From Maribellus sediminis (GTDB lineage: Bacteria; Bacteroidota; Bacteroidia; Bacteroidales; Prolixibacteraceae), in assembly GCF_011799805.1 (NCBI RefSeq), contig NZ_WXUB01000006.1, forward strand, positions 62,001-126,000: a stretch of 64,000 bases of DNA. The letters are read 5' to 3'. The translations under genes and the position numbers were made by a program. The notes under the pieces were generated by a model. That model had not been told where the DNA came from. It ran no database searches and worked only from the letters and a program-made list of their open reading frames with translations. Shown piece by piece: positions 23,848-32,968 of this stretch (its first letter is position 1; each line of letters begins with the position of its first letter).

Positions 23848-24495
23848 TCACGTCCTTTTCATCTCTTTCTTGTAGAATTTGCAAACTTGGGTCAAACCAC
23901 ATTTTTCGCATTTTGGTTTGCGGGCCAGGCAAGTGTAGCGGCCATGCAAAATCAGCCAGTGATGCGCTTTGGGCACCAATTCTTCCGGTATGTATTTCAT
24001 CAGTTGCATTTCGGTGGCCAGCGGCGTTTTTGCATTGGTGCTTAACCCAATACGTGCAGCTACCCTAAAAACATGCGTATCAACTGCCAATGCCGGTTTA
24101 TTATACACAACCGAAGCAATAACGTTAGCCGTCTTTCTTCCTACTCCCGGTAATTTCTGCAAATCATCCACATCACTGGGAACCACACCGTCGTACAATT
24201 CGATAAGTTTCTGCGCCATTCCCACCAAATGCCTGGCTTTATTATTCGGATACGAACAACTTCTAATGTAGTCAAACACCTCCATCGGTTCGGCCTCAGC
24301 CATTTTTTCGGGTGTCGGAAAACGTTTTAACAAATCCGGGGTAATTTGATTTACTCGCTTGTCAGTGCATTGAGCAGATAGTATTACCGCAACAATTAAT
24401 TGAAAAGGATCTTCATAATCCAGTTCGGTCTCCGCAATTGGCATCGCCTCCTCGAAATATTGAATGACATATTCGAATAATTCCCGTTTTTGCAT
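23848..24495 (-). CDS. nth: Endonuclease III
   Basis: A 215-residue DNA glycosylase/AP lyase that removes oxidised pyrimidines in base excision repair. The helix-hairpin-helix carries the catalytic Lys (LPGVGRKTANV), followed by the catalytic Asp in AVDTHVFRVAARIG. Four Cys near the C-terminus, spaced C-x6-C-x2-C-x5-C (from CLARKPKC onward), hold the 4Fe-4S cluster. The start ATG is 18 bp downstream of a -7 box, so the leader is very short. Single gene. Confidence 0.97.
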   Translation of the reverse strand: MQKRELFEYVIQYFEEAMPIAETELDYEDPFQLIVAVILSAQCTDKRVNQITPDLLKRFPTPEKMAEAEPMEVFDYIRSCSYPNNKARHLVGMAQKLIELYDGVVPSDVDDLQKLPGVGRKTANVIASVVYNKPALAVDTHVFRVAARIGLSTNAKTPLATEMQLMKYIPEELVPKAHHWLILHGRYTCLARKPKCEKCGLTQVCKFYKKEMKRT

Positions 24496-24512
24496 AATTA
24501 TTCAGTTTTGCT

Positions 24513-24520
24513 CAAAAATA
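24513..24520 (-). promoter_or_regulatory. -7 box of nth
   Basis: Minus-strand TATTTTTG matches the Bacteroidota consensus TAnnTTTG. Its distance to the nth ATG (18 bp) implies a leader of about ten bases. Confidence 0.6.
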
Positions 24521-24583
24521 ATTGATTTTTTTTTACTCCTCTTGTAACAATTTTCCATTATTGGTGTCTATATAAGTGTAACG

Positions 24584-24673
24584 CTTAAGCACCATTTCTC
24601 CCCTTTATAGAAATGGTTTTAAGTTAATAATTAAACAGACGTATAAAAAGCCGGTGTTGACCGGCTTTTTTAT
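24584..24673 (+). ncRNA. Candidate small RNA: long hairpin plus terminator
   Basis: CTTAA-gc-ACCATTTCT (24584-24599) pairs with AGAAATGGT-t-TTAAG (24609-24623), a 14-bp stem with a small bulge. Twenty bases on, a perfect terminator follows (AAAAAGCCGGT/ACCGGCTTTTT). No protein gene on the plus strand lies upstream, so the terminator has no other customer. No good -7 box was found, so the 5' end is unknown. Confidence 0.4.
24644..24673 (+). terminator. Orphan intrinsic terminator
   Basis: An 11-bp perfect stem (24645-24655 and 24660-24670) with a GTTG loop and T tract. It is symmetric enough to work in either direction. It is between divergent genes nth and the serine hydrolase gene, where no terminator is expected. 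Confidence 0.75.
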
Positions 24674-24758
24674 TAGCTGTCTTTGATATTAATACTAAAT
24701 GGTTTATAATTATTTAATCTTCATTACCCGCATCACTTTCATTTAGTCGATAAAGTTT

Positions 24759-24766
24759 TATTTTTG
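24759..24766 (+). promoter_or_regulatory. -7 box of the serine hydrolase gene
   Basis: TATTTTTG matches TAnnTTTG and lies 29 bp before the ATG at 24795, so transcription should begin near 24773. Confidence 0.6.
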
Positions 24767-24794
24767 TGAGAAATGCGGAAGGAATTATAGTTAG

Positions 24795-26048
24795 ATGAGG
24801 AAGAAAAGATACTACTTTGTTGTTATTCTGGCAGTACTACTGCTGATTGCTTTTAAGATGCAATCCTTCAAAAGTCAACCTGTTGAAGTAGCACAGGTTG
24901 AAGAACCTACTCCACCACCCTACAATCCTGTTATAGAAATTCAAAATCCCCTGGCCCGTTTCGACAGCATACTTGATGCTAATGTAAAAGCATCGGGAGT
25001 GGTTGGAGCTGCAGCAGTGGTTACCTATAAAGGCAAAATTGCCCTTATGAAATGTTATGGCGTTCGCAAAGCCGGAAGCAACGAACCAATCGATAAAAAC
25101 ACCATCTTCAGATTAGCTTCCGTCTCAAAATCAATTACCGGTGTTTTGGCCGGCATTCTCGATGATGAGGATATTGTTGATCTCGATGACAGAGTCATTG
25201 ATTACATTCCCGATTTTTCGCTTAAAACTCAAAAAAGCACCAACGAACTGCGGATTCGTCATATACTGAGCCACACTTCAGGATTGATCCCGCATGCTTA
25301 CGACCTGATGGTTGAAGATCATGTTCCGCTTGATAAAATAATAGAAAGGCTTGATGAAGTTGACGTCACTGCAGCACCCGGACAACTTTATGGTTATCAA
25401 AATGTGGTGTACAGCATTTACGATCCAATCACGAAAGCAAAAACCAAAAAAAACTACGATGCCTTGATGCAGGAAAAAGTTTTTGGACCTTTTGGGATGC
25501 ATGACGCATCCGTAGGTTTTGACGCTTTTGAGAACGATGATAATAAAGCCTGGCCACATTTCAACAAGGGGCATAATCGATTTAGTCCGATGCGACTGAA
25601 TGACCGCTATTACAACACTGCACCGGCTGCCGGCGTAAATGCCAGTATTTCTGATCTTGGAAATTTGCTTGCGCAGCTTACCGATCCGGAATCGAAAGCC
25701 TTATCGAAACATGCGCGTGAGACCATTTTTACCCCGCAGGTAAAATCGCCATTAAGCAGAAATTATTTCAGGAGCTGGGGACGTGGCATTCAGTCGAAAC
25801 AATATTCCATAGGCTGGCGCATTGTTGATTACAAAGGCCGACGCGTAGCCTACCATGGTGGTTTTGTATCGGGCTATAAAGCCGAAATTGCCTATTGCGA
25901 AGACGATGAAATCGGTATAGCATTTTTATGCAACTCTCCGGCCAGCGAAACCGCTAAAAATATTCCTGCATTCCTCAATATCTTGTTTGAAGAACAAGAC
26001 AGGCTGGCAGAAAATAAAGCAGCAGAATCGGCTGCCGACAAATCTTAA
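24795..26048 (+). CDS. Beta-lactamase-family (class C type) serine hydrolase
   Basis: A 417-residue membrane-anchored or secreted serine hydrolase of the class C beta-lactamase/DD-peptidase superfamily. After an N-terminal hydrophobic helix (residues 7-21) and a Pro-rich spacer comes the catalytic domain: SxxK in LASVSKSITG (Ser near residue 116), YxN in GYQNVVY (near residue 203) and HxG in YHGGFVSGYK (near residue 354). A true antibiotic resistance role is unlikely from this architecture; such proteins act as peptidases or esterases in the envelope. It starts an apparent operon with the ABC-F gene 8 bp downstream. Confidence 0.9.
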   Translation: MRKKRYYFVVILAVLLLIAFKMQSFKSQPVEVAQVEEPTPPPYNPVIEIQNPLARFDSILDANVKASGVVGAAAVVTYKGKIALMKCYGVRKAGSNEPIDKNTIFRLASVSKSITGVLAGILDDEDIVDLDDRVIDYIPDFSLKTQKSTNELRIRHILSHTSGLIPHAYDLMVEDHVPLDKIIERLDEVDVTAAPGQLYGYQNVVYSIYDPITKAKTKKNYDALMQEKVFGPFGMHDASVGFDAFENDDNKAWPHFNKGHNRFSPMRLNDRYYNTAPAAGVNASISDLGNLLAQLTDPESKALSKHARETIFTPQVKSPLSRNYFRSWGRGIQSKQYSIGWRIVDYKGRRVAYHGGFVSGYKAEIAYCEDDEIGIAFLCNSPASETAKNIPAFLNILFEEQDRLAENKAAESAADKS

Positions 26049-26056
26049 AAATACAT

Positions 26057-27955
26057 ATGAAACCATATCTGCAAGCCGAAAACCTCTCGAAGCGTTGGGG
26101 TGAGCTCATGCTTTTCGAGAATATTTCATTCACAATTTTCGAAGGCCAAAAAGTGGCTCTGATTGCCAAAAACGGAACCGGGAAATCTTCATTATTGAAT
26201 ATTCTGGCGGAAAAAGATACAGCTGATGCCGGCGATGTAACACTCACGAACGATGTAAAAGTGGGGTATTTTGAACAGATCCCCGATTTGAATCCTTCGC
26301 ACACCGTTATTGAAGAAATTTTTACCAGCGACAACGAGAAAATAAAAACGGTTAAAGCATTTGAGCTGGCAGTAACCAAAAACAACCAGGATGAAATTGC
26401 CAGTATTTCGGCTAAAATGGATGAACTAAATGCCTGGGCAATTGAAGTGGAGATCAAACAGATTCTCAGCCAACTCAAAATTAATTTCCTTGATCAGTTG
26501 GTTTCGCAACTTTCAGGCGGGCAACAAAAAAGGCTTGCGCTGGCCAAAGTGTTGATAGACCAACCTGATCTGCTGATCCTCGACGAGCCCACCAACCACC
26601 TCGATCTGGAAATGATTGAATGGCTGGAAGGTTACCTCGAAAAAACTAAGTCGACACTATTGATGGTGACACACGACCGTTATTTTCTCGATCGCGTGTG
26701 TAACGAGATCATCGAAATGGAAGACAACCAGATTTACCGCTACCAGGGAAACTACTCCTATTTTCTTGAAAAGCGCGAAGAAAGGATCCAAATCCAGCAG
26801 GCCACGGTAGCTAAAGCGAAAAACCTGTTGCGCACTGAAATCGAATGGATGCGTCGGATGCCACAGGCCCGCAGCCACAAAGCCAAATACCGTATAAATG
26901 CTTTCTACGATCTGAAGGAAACCGCCTCGCAAAGAATGAGGGATGACAAGGTGGAACTAAACGTAAAATCGTCACGGCTGGGGAAAAAGATCGTGGAACT
27001 GCATCACATTTCGAAATCATACCCCGGTGTCAAACTAATAGAAGATTTTTCGTATAAATTCCAGCGTTTCGAAAAAGTGGGCATCATCGGGAAGAACGGA
27101 ACCGGGAAATCCACATTTCTGAACCTGGTTACACAAACCATAACTCCGGATTCGGGAACACTTGAAATAGGAAGTACCATAAAATTTGGTTACTATCGCC
27201 AGGAAGGAATTTCATTCGATCCAAAAGAAAAGGTAATTGAAGCCGTCCAGAAGATTGCCGAATTCATCCATTTCGAAGATGGTTCGAAAATGAGTGCTAC
27301 TCAAATGCTGACACGCTTTCTGTTTCCGCCCGAAACACAATACAACTATATCGAAAAACTAAGTGGTGGCGAGCAACGGCGTTTGTACCTGTGCACGGTG
27401 TTGATGCAGAATCCGAATTTCCTGATCCTCGATGAGCCCACTAACGACCTCGACATCATGACCCTGAATGTGCTCGAAGATTACCTTCAGGCTTTTGCCG
27501 GTTGCGTTGTTATTGTTTCGCACGATCGCTTTTTTATGGACAAGATCGTCGATCATCTTTTTGTATTCGAAGGAGAAGGCACTGTCATCGATTTCCCCGG
27601 GAACTACACCATCTATCGCAACAAAGTTGAAGAAGATCAGGAGAAAGAAAAGGCAAAGGAACAGGCGAATAACAGGGCGCAGAATCAGGCAAAGGCTCAG
27701 GATCAGGCGAAGGGAAAGTCAGAAGAAAAGGGACAAAGTAAACGCAAACTTTCGTTTAACGAAAAACGTGAGTTCGAGCAGCTTGAGAAAGAAATCCCGG
27801 AGCTGGAACAGCAAAAAACTGAACTTGAAGATCTGATGAATTCAGGCGAACTGCCTCACGATGAACTCTATGAAAAATCGCTGGAACTGGACAAAATAAA
27901 AACTCTTCTCGATGAGAAAGAGTTTCGGTGGTTGGAATTAAGCGAATTGAATTAA
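26057..27955 (+). CDS. ABC-F family ATPase (Uup-like)
   Basis: A 632-residue soluble protein with two ATP-binding cassettes and no membrane domain. Both Walker A sites (AKNGTGKSS and GKNGTGKST), both signatures (LSGGQQKRL and LSGGEQRRL) and both Walker B motifs (LILDEPTNHLD and LILDEPTNDLD) are intact. The ABC-F linker with EIEWMRRMPQARSHK joins them. A Lys/Gln/Glu-rich stretch at about 535-570 leads to a C-terminal coiled coil (about 575-632), as in Uup-type proteins that bind DNA or ribosomes. ABC-F proteins act on stalled ribosomes; whether this one gives antibiotic protection cannot be told. The gene converges with the PUR-like gene 15 bp away. Confidence 0.93.
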   Translation: MKPYLQAENLSKRWGELMLFENISFTIFEGQKVALIAKNGTGKSSLLNILAEKDTADAGDVTLTNDVKVGYFEQIPDLNPSHTVIEEIFTSDNEKIKTVKAFELAVTKNNQDEIASISAKMDELNAWAIEVEIKQILSQLKINFLDQLVSQLSGGQQKRLALAKVLIDQPDLLILDEPTNHLDLEMIEWLEGYLEKTKSTLLMVTHDRYFLDRVCNEIIEMEDNQIYRYQGNYSYFLEKREERIQIQQATVAKAKNLLRTEIEWMRRMPQARSHKAKYRINAFYDLKETASQRMRDDKVELNVKSSRLGKKIVELHHISKSYPGVKLIEDFSYKFQRFEKVGIIGKNGTGKSTFLNLVTQTITPDSGTLEIGSTIKFGYYRQEGISFDPKEKVIEAVQKIAEFIHFEDGSKMSATQMLTRFLFPPETQYNYIEKLSGGEQRRLYLCTVLMQNPNFLILDEPTNDLDIMTLNVLEDYLQAFAGCVVIVSHDRFFMDKIVDHLFVFEGEGTVIDFPGNYTIYRNKVEEDQEKEKAKEQANNRAQNQAKAQDQAKGKSEEKGQSKRKLSFNEKREFEQLEKEIPELEQQKTELEDLMNSGELPHDELYEKSLELDKIKTLLDEKEFRWLELSELN

Positions 27956-27970
27956 GCGACCAAATCGATT

Positions 27971-28357
27971 CTAAATATCGTCGAATTCAACGTTGGTGTA
28001 ATCTTTGGCCGGCTCTTTTTCTTCATATACCACCTCTTCCTTAGTCTCGTCGTTCTGGTCAACAACACCTTCCGGCTGATTATTGTGAATGTAACCAACA
28101 ACCTCATTCAGGCTGTCCATAAACTTTTCGAAATCTTCCTGGTATAAAAAGATTTTGTGCTTTTCGTAAGTAAACTTACCATTGTCGCCAAAACGCTTTT
28201 TACTTTCGGTAATGGTTAAATAATACTCGTCGTTCCTGGTACTTTTTACATCGAAGAAATAAGTACGTTTTCCTGCTCGAATTACTTTTGAATGAATTTC
28301 CTGTTTGAATTTACTATCCGGCTTCTTTGCTCCCTCCTTATTGTCAACACTTTCCAT
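27971..28357 (-). CDS. PUR-like DNA/RNA-binding protein (DUF3276)
   Basis: A 128-residue protein of the DUF3276 family, a Bacteroidota group with a PUR-alpha-like fold that binds single-stranded nucleic acid. The PUR repeat spans about residues 18-95, with HSKVIRAGKRTYFFDVKSTR and DEYYLTITESKKRFGDNG. The C-terminal 30 residues are acidic and disordered. A -7 box 35 bp upstream of the ATG implies its own promoter. The cellular role is not established for this family. Confidence 0.88.
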   Translation of the reverse strand: MESVDNKEGAKKPDSKFKQEIHSKVIRAGKRTYFFDVKSTRNDEYYLTITESKKRFGDNGKFTYEKHKIFLYQEDFEKFMDSLNEVVGYIHNNQPEGVVDQNDETKEEVVYEEKEPAKDYTNVEFDDI

Positions 28358-28391
28358 TCCTAATTCTTTTGATTTTTGATTTAGTTCAACT

Positions 28392-28399
28392 CAAAAATA
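28392..28399 (-). promoter_or_regulatory. -7 box of the PUR-like gene
   Basis: Minus-strand TATTTTTG, consensus TAnnTTTG, 35 bp before the ATG. Confidence 0.55.
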
Positions 28400-28474
28400 G
28401 AAAAATATTTTAGAAATGTAAGCAAATGGCCATAAAGCTGACATTTTGAAAGATTTTAATCAGAAGCTGCAAAC

Positions 28475-28506
28475 ACAAAAAAAGGGAATCATAGAGACTC
28501 CCTTTC
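28475..28506 (-). terminator. Intrinsic terminator of the ffh-folD operon
   Basis: AAAGGGAATC (28481-28490) and GACTCCCTTT (28496-28505) form the stem; on the minus strand it is followed by seven T. It is 26 bp past the folD stop. Confidence 0.85.
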
Positions 28507-28531
28507 TAAATATAAAATTGTGTAATAAAAC

Positions 28532-29407
28532 TTATTTGTAAATCTCTTTTTTAGCCGAAAGCAACGTATTCAGCAAAAGTGAGGTTCGGGTCATTGGCCC
28601 TACTCCACCCGGAACCGGAGTGATGTATGAACATTTCGGTGCTACCTCATCGAAAAGTACATCACCTTTCAATTTCCAGCCCGATTTGGTTTGATCGGAT
28701 TTTACGCGCGTAGTTCCAACATCAATAACCACGGCGCCTTCTTTCACCATGTCGCCTTTTACAAACTCCGGCACTCCCATCGCGACGATCAGAATATCAG
28801 CATTCCTGCAAACCTCTTTCAGGTTAGCGGTACGACTGTGAGCAACTGTTACGGTGGCGTTCATTTCCTTTTGCGACATCAGCACGCTCATCGGGCGGCC
28901 AACAATGTTGCTTCGTCCCAGCACCACGCAGTTTTTACCGCTGGTTTCAATGTTGTATCGTTTCAGTAACTCAACAATTCCGTATGGTGTGGCCGAAACA
29001 AACGATGGCAAACCAATTACCATCCGGCCTACATTGATCGGGTGAAAACCATCAACATCCTTTTTCGGATCGATGGCTTCAATAATTTTTTGTTCCGAAA
29101 TATGCTTTGGCAAAGGCAACTGAACGATAAAACCATCCAGGTCTTCATCCTTGTTTAGCTCATCAACTTTTGCCAGCAATTCTTCTTCTGTAACATCGTC
29201 TTCGTAACGGATTAACGACGACTTAAAACCAACGGCTTCACAGTCTTTAATCTTGTATGCTACGTATGTTTCACTTCCACCATCGTGACCAACCAAAACA
29301 GCAGCCAGGTGCGGTTGTTTACCTCCGCTTTCAACAATCTTTTTTACTTCTTCCGCAATTTCCTGCTTGATTTCGGCAGCTACTTTGTTCCCGTCAATAA
29401 GGTTCAT
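28532..29407 (-). CDS. folD: Bifunctional methylene-THF dehydrogenase/methenyl-THF cyclohydrolase
   Basis: A 291-residue FolD enzyme, which interconverts 5,10-methylene- and 10-formyl-tetrahydrofolate using NADP+. The conserved [14 protein letters not shown] segment holds the catalytic Lys, [12 protein letters not shown] and [13 protein letters not shown] follow, then the Rossmann segment [16 protein letters not shown] and the C-terminal [18 protein letters not shown]. Length and motifs are complete. It lies 38 bp after ffh on the same strand and precedes a terminator, so the two are likely one transcript. Confidence 0.97.
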   Translation of the reverse strand: MNLIDGNKVAAEIKQEIAEEVKKIVESGGKQPHLAAVLVGHDGGSETYVAYKIKDCEAVGFKSSLIRYEDDVTEEELLAKVDELNKDEDLDGFIVQLPLPKHISEQKIIEAIDPKKDVDGFHPINVGRMVIGLPSFVSATPYGIVELLKRYNIETSGKNCVVLGRSNIVGRPMSVLMSQKEMNATVTVAHSRTANLKEVCRNADILIVAMGVPEFVKGDMVKEGAVVIDVGTTRVKSDQTKSGWKLKGDVLFDEVAPKCSYITPVPGGVGPMTRTSLLLNTLLSAKKEIYK

Positions 29408-29445
29408 ATTTTTCTTCTTAGAAGTTTATTCTCGTGTATTGTACT

Positions 29446-30783
29446 TTATCTTCTTCCACGCTGTTGCATGCCCGACATCATCCGCTGAACGTTTTTGCCC
29501 TGCGAAACCATGCGCATCATTTTGCGGGTTTCAGCAAATTGTTTCAACAGTCGGTTTACTTCCTGAACATCGGTTCCCGATCCATCTGCAATACGTTTTC
29601 TGCGCGATCCGCTGATAATGGAAGGATCCTCACGCTCCATAGGAGTCATCGAATAAATAATGGCTTCAATGTGTTTAAAGGCATCATCATCGATATCCAT
29701 GTTCTTCATGGCTTTTCCCATTCCCGGGATCATTCCAACCACATCCTTCAGGTTACCCATTTTTTTGATCTGGTTGATCTGCTTCAGGAAGTCGTTAAAA
29801 TCGAAAGTATTTTTTGCCAGTTTTTTCTGAAGTCGCTTGGCTTCTTCCTCATCAAACTGTTCCTGTGCTTTTTCAACCAGCGAAACAATGTCACCCATAC
29901 CGAGAATACGGTCGGCCATACGGTCGGGGTGGAAAATGTCAAGCGCATCCACTTTTTCGCCGGTACCCACAAACTTGATCGGTTTTTCAACTACCGAACG
30001 GATTGAAAGTGCGGCACCACCACGGGTATCACCATCGAGTTTGGTAAGAATAACACCGTCGAAGTCGAGTCGGTCGTTAAATTCCTTGGCTGTGTTCACA
30101 GCATCCTGACCGGTCATCGAGTCCACAACAAAGAGAATTTCATCGGGATTGATGGCGGCTTTGATAGCTGAGATCTCGTTCATCATCTGCTCGTCAACAG
30201 CCAAACGACCTGCGGTATCCACAATTACTACATCGTGTCCTTTTGCTTTGGCTTCCTGGATAGCGGCTTTGGCAATCTTAACCGGATCCATGTTTCCTTC
30301 TTCGGTATAAACCGGAACACCGATCTGTTCACCCAAAACTTTCAGCTGATCGATCGCAGCGGGACGGTAAACGTCGCCTGCAACCAATAAAGGATGACGG
30401 CCTTGTTTCTTTTTCAGGAGGTTGGCCAGTTTGCCCGAGAAAGTGGTTTTACCCGAACCCTGCAGACCTGCCATCAGAATCACTGCTGGTTTGCTTTTTA
30501 GCTCGATTTCGGCGGCTTTTCCGCCCATCAGTTCAGCCAGTTCGTCTTTAACGATCTTTACCATCAACTGCCCGGGTTTAACAGCGGTAAGTACCTGCTG
30601 TCCCAGCGCTTTATCTTTTACATCGTCGGTAAATTTCTTGGCAATTTTATAGTTAACGTCAGCATCAAGCAATGCACGACGGATATCTTTTAAAGTTTCA
30701 GCAACGTTGATCTCAGTAATCGTCCCCTGGCCTTTTAACAGTTTAAAGGACCGTTCCAGCCTGTCACTTAAATTCTCGAACAT
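29446..30783 (-). CDS. ffh: Signal recognition particle protein Ffh (SRP54)
   Basis: A 445-residue GTPase of the signal recognition particle, which binds 4.5S RNA and delivers nascent membrane proteins to FtsY. The N domain (1-90), the GTPase G domain with [15 protein letters not shown] (G1), [15 protein letters not shown] (G3) and [12 protein letters not shown] (G4), and the Met-rich M domain (about 300-445, ending [17 protein letters not shown]) are all present. A -7 box 27 bp upstream of the ATG provides the promoter. First gene of the ffh-folD unit. Confidence 0.98.
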   Translation of the reverse strand: MFENLSDRLERSFKLLKGQGTITEINVAETLKDIRRALLDADVNYKIAKKFTDDVKDKALGQQVLTAVKPGQLMVKIVKDELAELMGGKAAEIELKSKPAVILMAGLQGSGKTTFSGKLANLLKKKQGRHPLLVAGDVYRPAAIDQLKVLGEQIGVPVYTEEGNMDPVKIAKAAIQEAKAKGHDVVIVDTAGRLAVDEQMMNEISAIKAAINPDEILFVVDSMTGQDAVNTAKEFNDRLDFDGVILTKLDGDTRGGAALSIRSVVEKPIKFVGTGEKVDALDIFHPDRMADRILGMGDIVSLVEKAQEQFDEEEAKRLQKKLAKNTFDFNDFLKQINQIKKMGNLKDVVGMIPGMGKAMKNMDIDDDAFKHIEAIIYSMTPMEREDPSIISGSRRKRIADGSGTDVQEVNRLLKQFAETRKMMRMVSQGKNVQRMMSGMQQRGRR

Positions 30784-30809
30784 GCGTTTAATTCTTTTGA
30801 AATGAGGTG

Positions 30810-30817
30810 CAAAAATA
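30810..30817 (-). promoter_or_regulatory. -7 box of ffh
   Basis: Minus-strand TATTTTTG, 27 bp before the ffh ATG, with TTA 20 bases further upstream as a weak -33. The remaining gap 30818-31073 holds an inverted repeat (TTGCGGGTT 30871-30879 / AACCCGCAA 30916-30924) and no gene. Confidence 0.55.
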
Positions 30818-31073
30818 GAAAAAAAAAGCTAAAGCTCTAAGCTCAGCTCATCCAAATACTTTTTTAAATATTGCGGGTTTAATCTTAATTTTATTCCTCG
30901 CAATAGCCGCAAAATAACCCGCAAAAATCGCTAAGACAAAAACTAAAAGTGACTCCCTCTTAATTAAATAGTGCAGTCCTTTTTAGTTAATGGGATATCA
31001 ATTACACCGGGTTAAAGCCACGGTGAAAAACAGTTAGCTACCCAGCCTATAAATGGCGGTGAAAAATATGACG

Positions 31074-31117
31074 CAAAAAAACCGTTCCGTAAACTTGGAA
31101 ATTCACAGAACGGTTCT
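31074..31117 (-). terminator. Intrinsic terminator of the kduI-kduD operon
   Basis: On the minus strand AACCGTTCTGTGAA pairs with TTTACGGAACGGTT over about 14 bp with two G-U pairs, followed by seven T. It is 23 bp past the kduD stop. Confidence 0.9.
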
Positions 31118-31139
31118 TTGTATTTTGTTGATTTACCGC

Positions 31140-31943
31140 TTATTCCGGCAGATCGTTTTCGCCTTTTACATAACCAAAGTTGGCCAAGATACCTCCGTCA
31201 ACATACAACACGTGTCCGTTTACAAAGTCGCTGGCTTTCGATGCAAGGAAAAGTGCCGCATTACCAACATCTTCAGGTTCTCCCCATCTTCCTGCCGGTG
31301 TACGAGTCATAACCAGGTCGTTGAACGGGTGACCACCTTCGCGGATTGGTGCCGTTTGCGAGGTTGCAATGTAACCCGGTCCAATTCCGTTGATTTGTAC
31401 ATTGTATTTCGCCCATTCGCAAGTCATGTTAGCCGTAAGCAGTTTTAAACCTCCTTTTGCAGCCGCATAAGCAGAAACCGAATTACGTCCGTAAACACTC
31501 ATCATCGAACACATGTTGATGATCTTTCCTGAACGTTTTGCAATCATTTTTGGAGCAACACGTTTTGAAACAATGAGCGGTGCCACCAGGTCAATATCGA
31601 TTACCTGTTTGAAATCGGCTACCGGCATATCGAGAATCGGAATGCGTTTGATGATTCCGGCATTGTTCACCAGAATATCAATATCACCAACTTCTGCCTC
31701 AATTTTCGAGATTCCGGCATCAACATCTGCTTCGTTTGTAACGTCGAATTTCAGCGTATAAACATCAATACCAAATTCAGCATATTCAGCTTTGCAGCTC
31801 TCGAGTTTTTCTTCCGAAATATCGTTCACACATATTTTAGCGCCAGCCTGGCCAAGCACTTTTCCAATGGCCATTCCAATTCCGTGAGTTCCCCCTGTAA
31901 TCAGGGCAACTTTTCCGGTAAGGTTAAATAATTCCTGTATCAT
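31140..31943 (-). CDS. kduD: KduD-like short-chain dehydrogenase
   Basis: A 267-residue short-chain dehydrogenase, probably 2-deoxy-D-gluconate 3-dehydrogenase (the enzyme that reduces 3-deoxy-D-glycero-2,5-hexodiulosonate to KDG after KduI) or the related gluconate 5-dehydrogenase. Motifs: TGGTHGIG (cofactor glycine motif, residue 16), NNAG, catalytic Ser in INMCSMMSVYG, YAAAKGG (Tyr-x3-Lys) and a complete C-terminus. Position 15 bp after kduI decides for KduD over other SDRs. Induced, by inference, through the divergent LacI repressor when pectin or glycosaminoglycan breakdown products arrive. Confidence 0.9.
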   Translation of the reverse strand: MIQELFNLTGKVALITGGTHGIGMAIGKVLGQAGAKICVNDISEEKLESCKAEYAEFGIDVYTLKFDVTNEADVDAGISKIEAEVGDIDILVNNAGIIKRIPILDMPVADFKQVIDIDLVAPLIVSKRVAPKMIAKRSGKIINMCSMMSVYGRNSVSAYAAAKGGLKLLTANMTCEWAKYNVQINGIGPGYIATSQTAPIREGGHPFNDLVMTRTPAGRWGEPEDVGNAALFLASKASDFVNGHVLYVDGGILANFGYVKGENDLPE

Positions 31944-31958
31944 AATTTTGATTTTTTA

Positions 31959-32801
31959 TTAGCGTAAATCAGTTGGAGCGATCACATCCATATCCGTGTA
32001 ATCGAGATTTTCACCTGCCATTCCCCAGATAAAAATATAGTTTGAAGTTCCGGCAGCAGAGTGGATCGACCACTCAGGCGAAATTACAGCCTGTTCGTTG
32101 GCCATCCAGATGTGACGTGTTTCGTTTGGCTGGCCCATAAAATGACAAATAGCTTGCCCTTCGGGTACGTTGAAGTAGAAATATACTTCGTTACGGCGAC
32201 TGTGCTGGTGAGGTGGCATGGTATTCCAAACGCTACCAGTTTTCAACTCCGTCATTCCCATTTGCAGCTGGCAGGTTTCAACCACACCGTTAATCAGCAA
32301 CTGGTTGATGTTACGCTCGTTTGAAGTCTCAAGCGCTCCGAGGTGCAGCACATTGGCATCGCCCATGGTTACGTGTTTTGTTGGATATGCTTTGTGAGCA
32401 GGTGCCGAATTGATGTAGAAATGCGCAGGATTTGATGCATCATCCGATTTGAACAACACTTCTTTACTTCCCTGTCCGATATAAATGGCATCTTTAAAAT
32501 CCATTTTAAATTCGGTTCCGTCAACCACGATTGAACCAGGTCCGGCAACATTGATCACTCCCACCTCGCGACGCTGACAGAAAAATTCAGCTTTTAACGG
32601 ATCGATTGCTTCCAGCGGCAAAGCCTCTTCAACCGGAACAGCACCACCAACAATGTAGCGCTCGATCGATGAATAGACCAAACGGATATTTCCGGGATCC
32701 ATTAATTTTTCTACCAAAAATTCTTTTCTTATTCGCTCAGTTCCGTACGATTTAAAATCCTCGGGATGATAAGCAAATCTTTCCTCATAAATTGTAGCCA
32801 T
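31959..32801 (-). CDS. kduI: 5-dehydro-4-deoxy-D-glucuronate isomerase
   Basis: A 280-residue cupin isomerase that converts 4-deoxy-L-threo-5-hexosulose uronate, made by polysaccharide lyases and unsaturated uronyl hydrolases, into the ketose used by KduD. The Zn2+ site is in [17 protein letters not shown] (two His and a Glu) with a further His in [22 protein letters not shown]. The N-terminal RERFLVEKLM-type stretch and full length fit KduI. First gene of the operon; its promoter shares an operator with the divergent LacI regulator. No lyase or unsaturated uronyl hydrolase gene is nearby, so the upstream enzymes must be elsewhere. Confidence 0.95.
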   Translation of the reverse strand: MATIYEERFAYHPEDFKSYGTERIRKEFLVEKLMDPGNIRLVYSSIERYIVGGAVPVEEALPLEAIDPLKAEFFCQRREVGVINVAGPGSIVVDGTEFKMDFKDAIYIGQGSKEVLFKSDDASNPAHFYINSAPAHKAYPTKHVTMGDANVLHLGALETSNERNINQLLINGVVETCQLQMGMTELKTGSVWNTMPPHQHSRRNEVYFYFNVPEGQAICHFMGQPNETRHIWMANEQAVISPEWSIHSAAGTSNYIFIWGMAGENLDYTDMDVIAPTDLR

Positions 32802-32884
32802 ATTATACTGTCTTTAATTGTTTTTGATTTAACTGACCTATTCAGGATCAGACAACCGCTTTCGGTTTTATAAAAGTGTTCCAA

Positions 32885-32950
32885 CAAAAATAGGAAGAAA
32901 ATCACAAAAATGCAATCGATTGCATAACTTGCGAAATATTCTTAACTTTA
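32885..32950. promoter_or_regulatory. Divergent kduI / lacI-type promoters sharing one operator
   Basis: The 16-bp palindrome ATGCAATCGATTGCAT (32910-32925) is a typical LacI-family operator. Its left half supplies TTG, 20 bases before the minus-strand -7 box TATTTTTG (32885-32892), for kduI. Its right half supplies TTG, 20 bases before the plus-strand -7-like TAACTTTA (32943-32950), for the regulator. A bound repressor would cover both -33 elements. Confidence 0.8.
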
Positions 32951-32968
32951 CCGTCAAATTAAAAGGCG

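Noticed and set aside
24795-26048. Antibiotic resistance beta-lactamase
   Set aside because: The motifs fit the broad serine hydrolase superfamily; the membrane anchor and spacer do not suggest a dedicated beta-lactamase.
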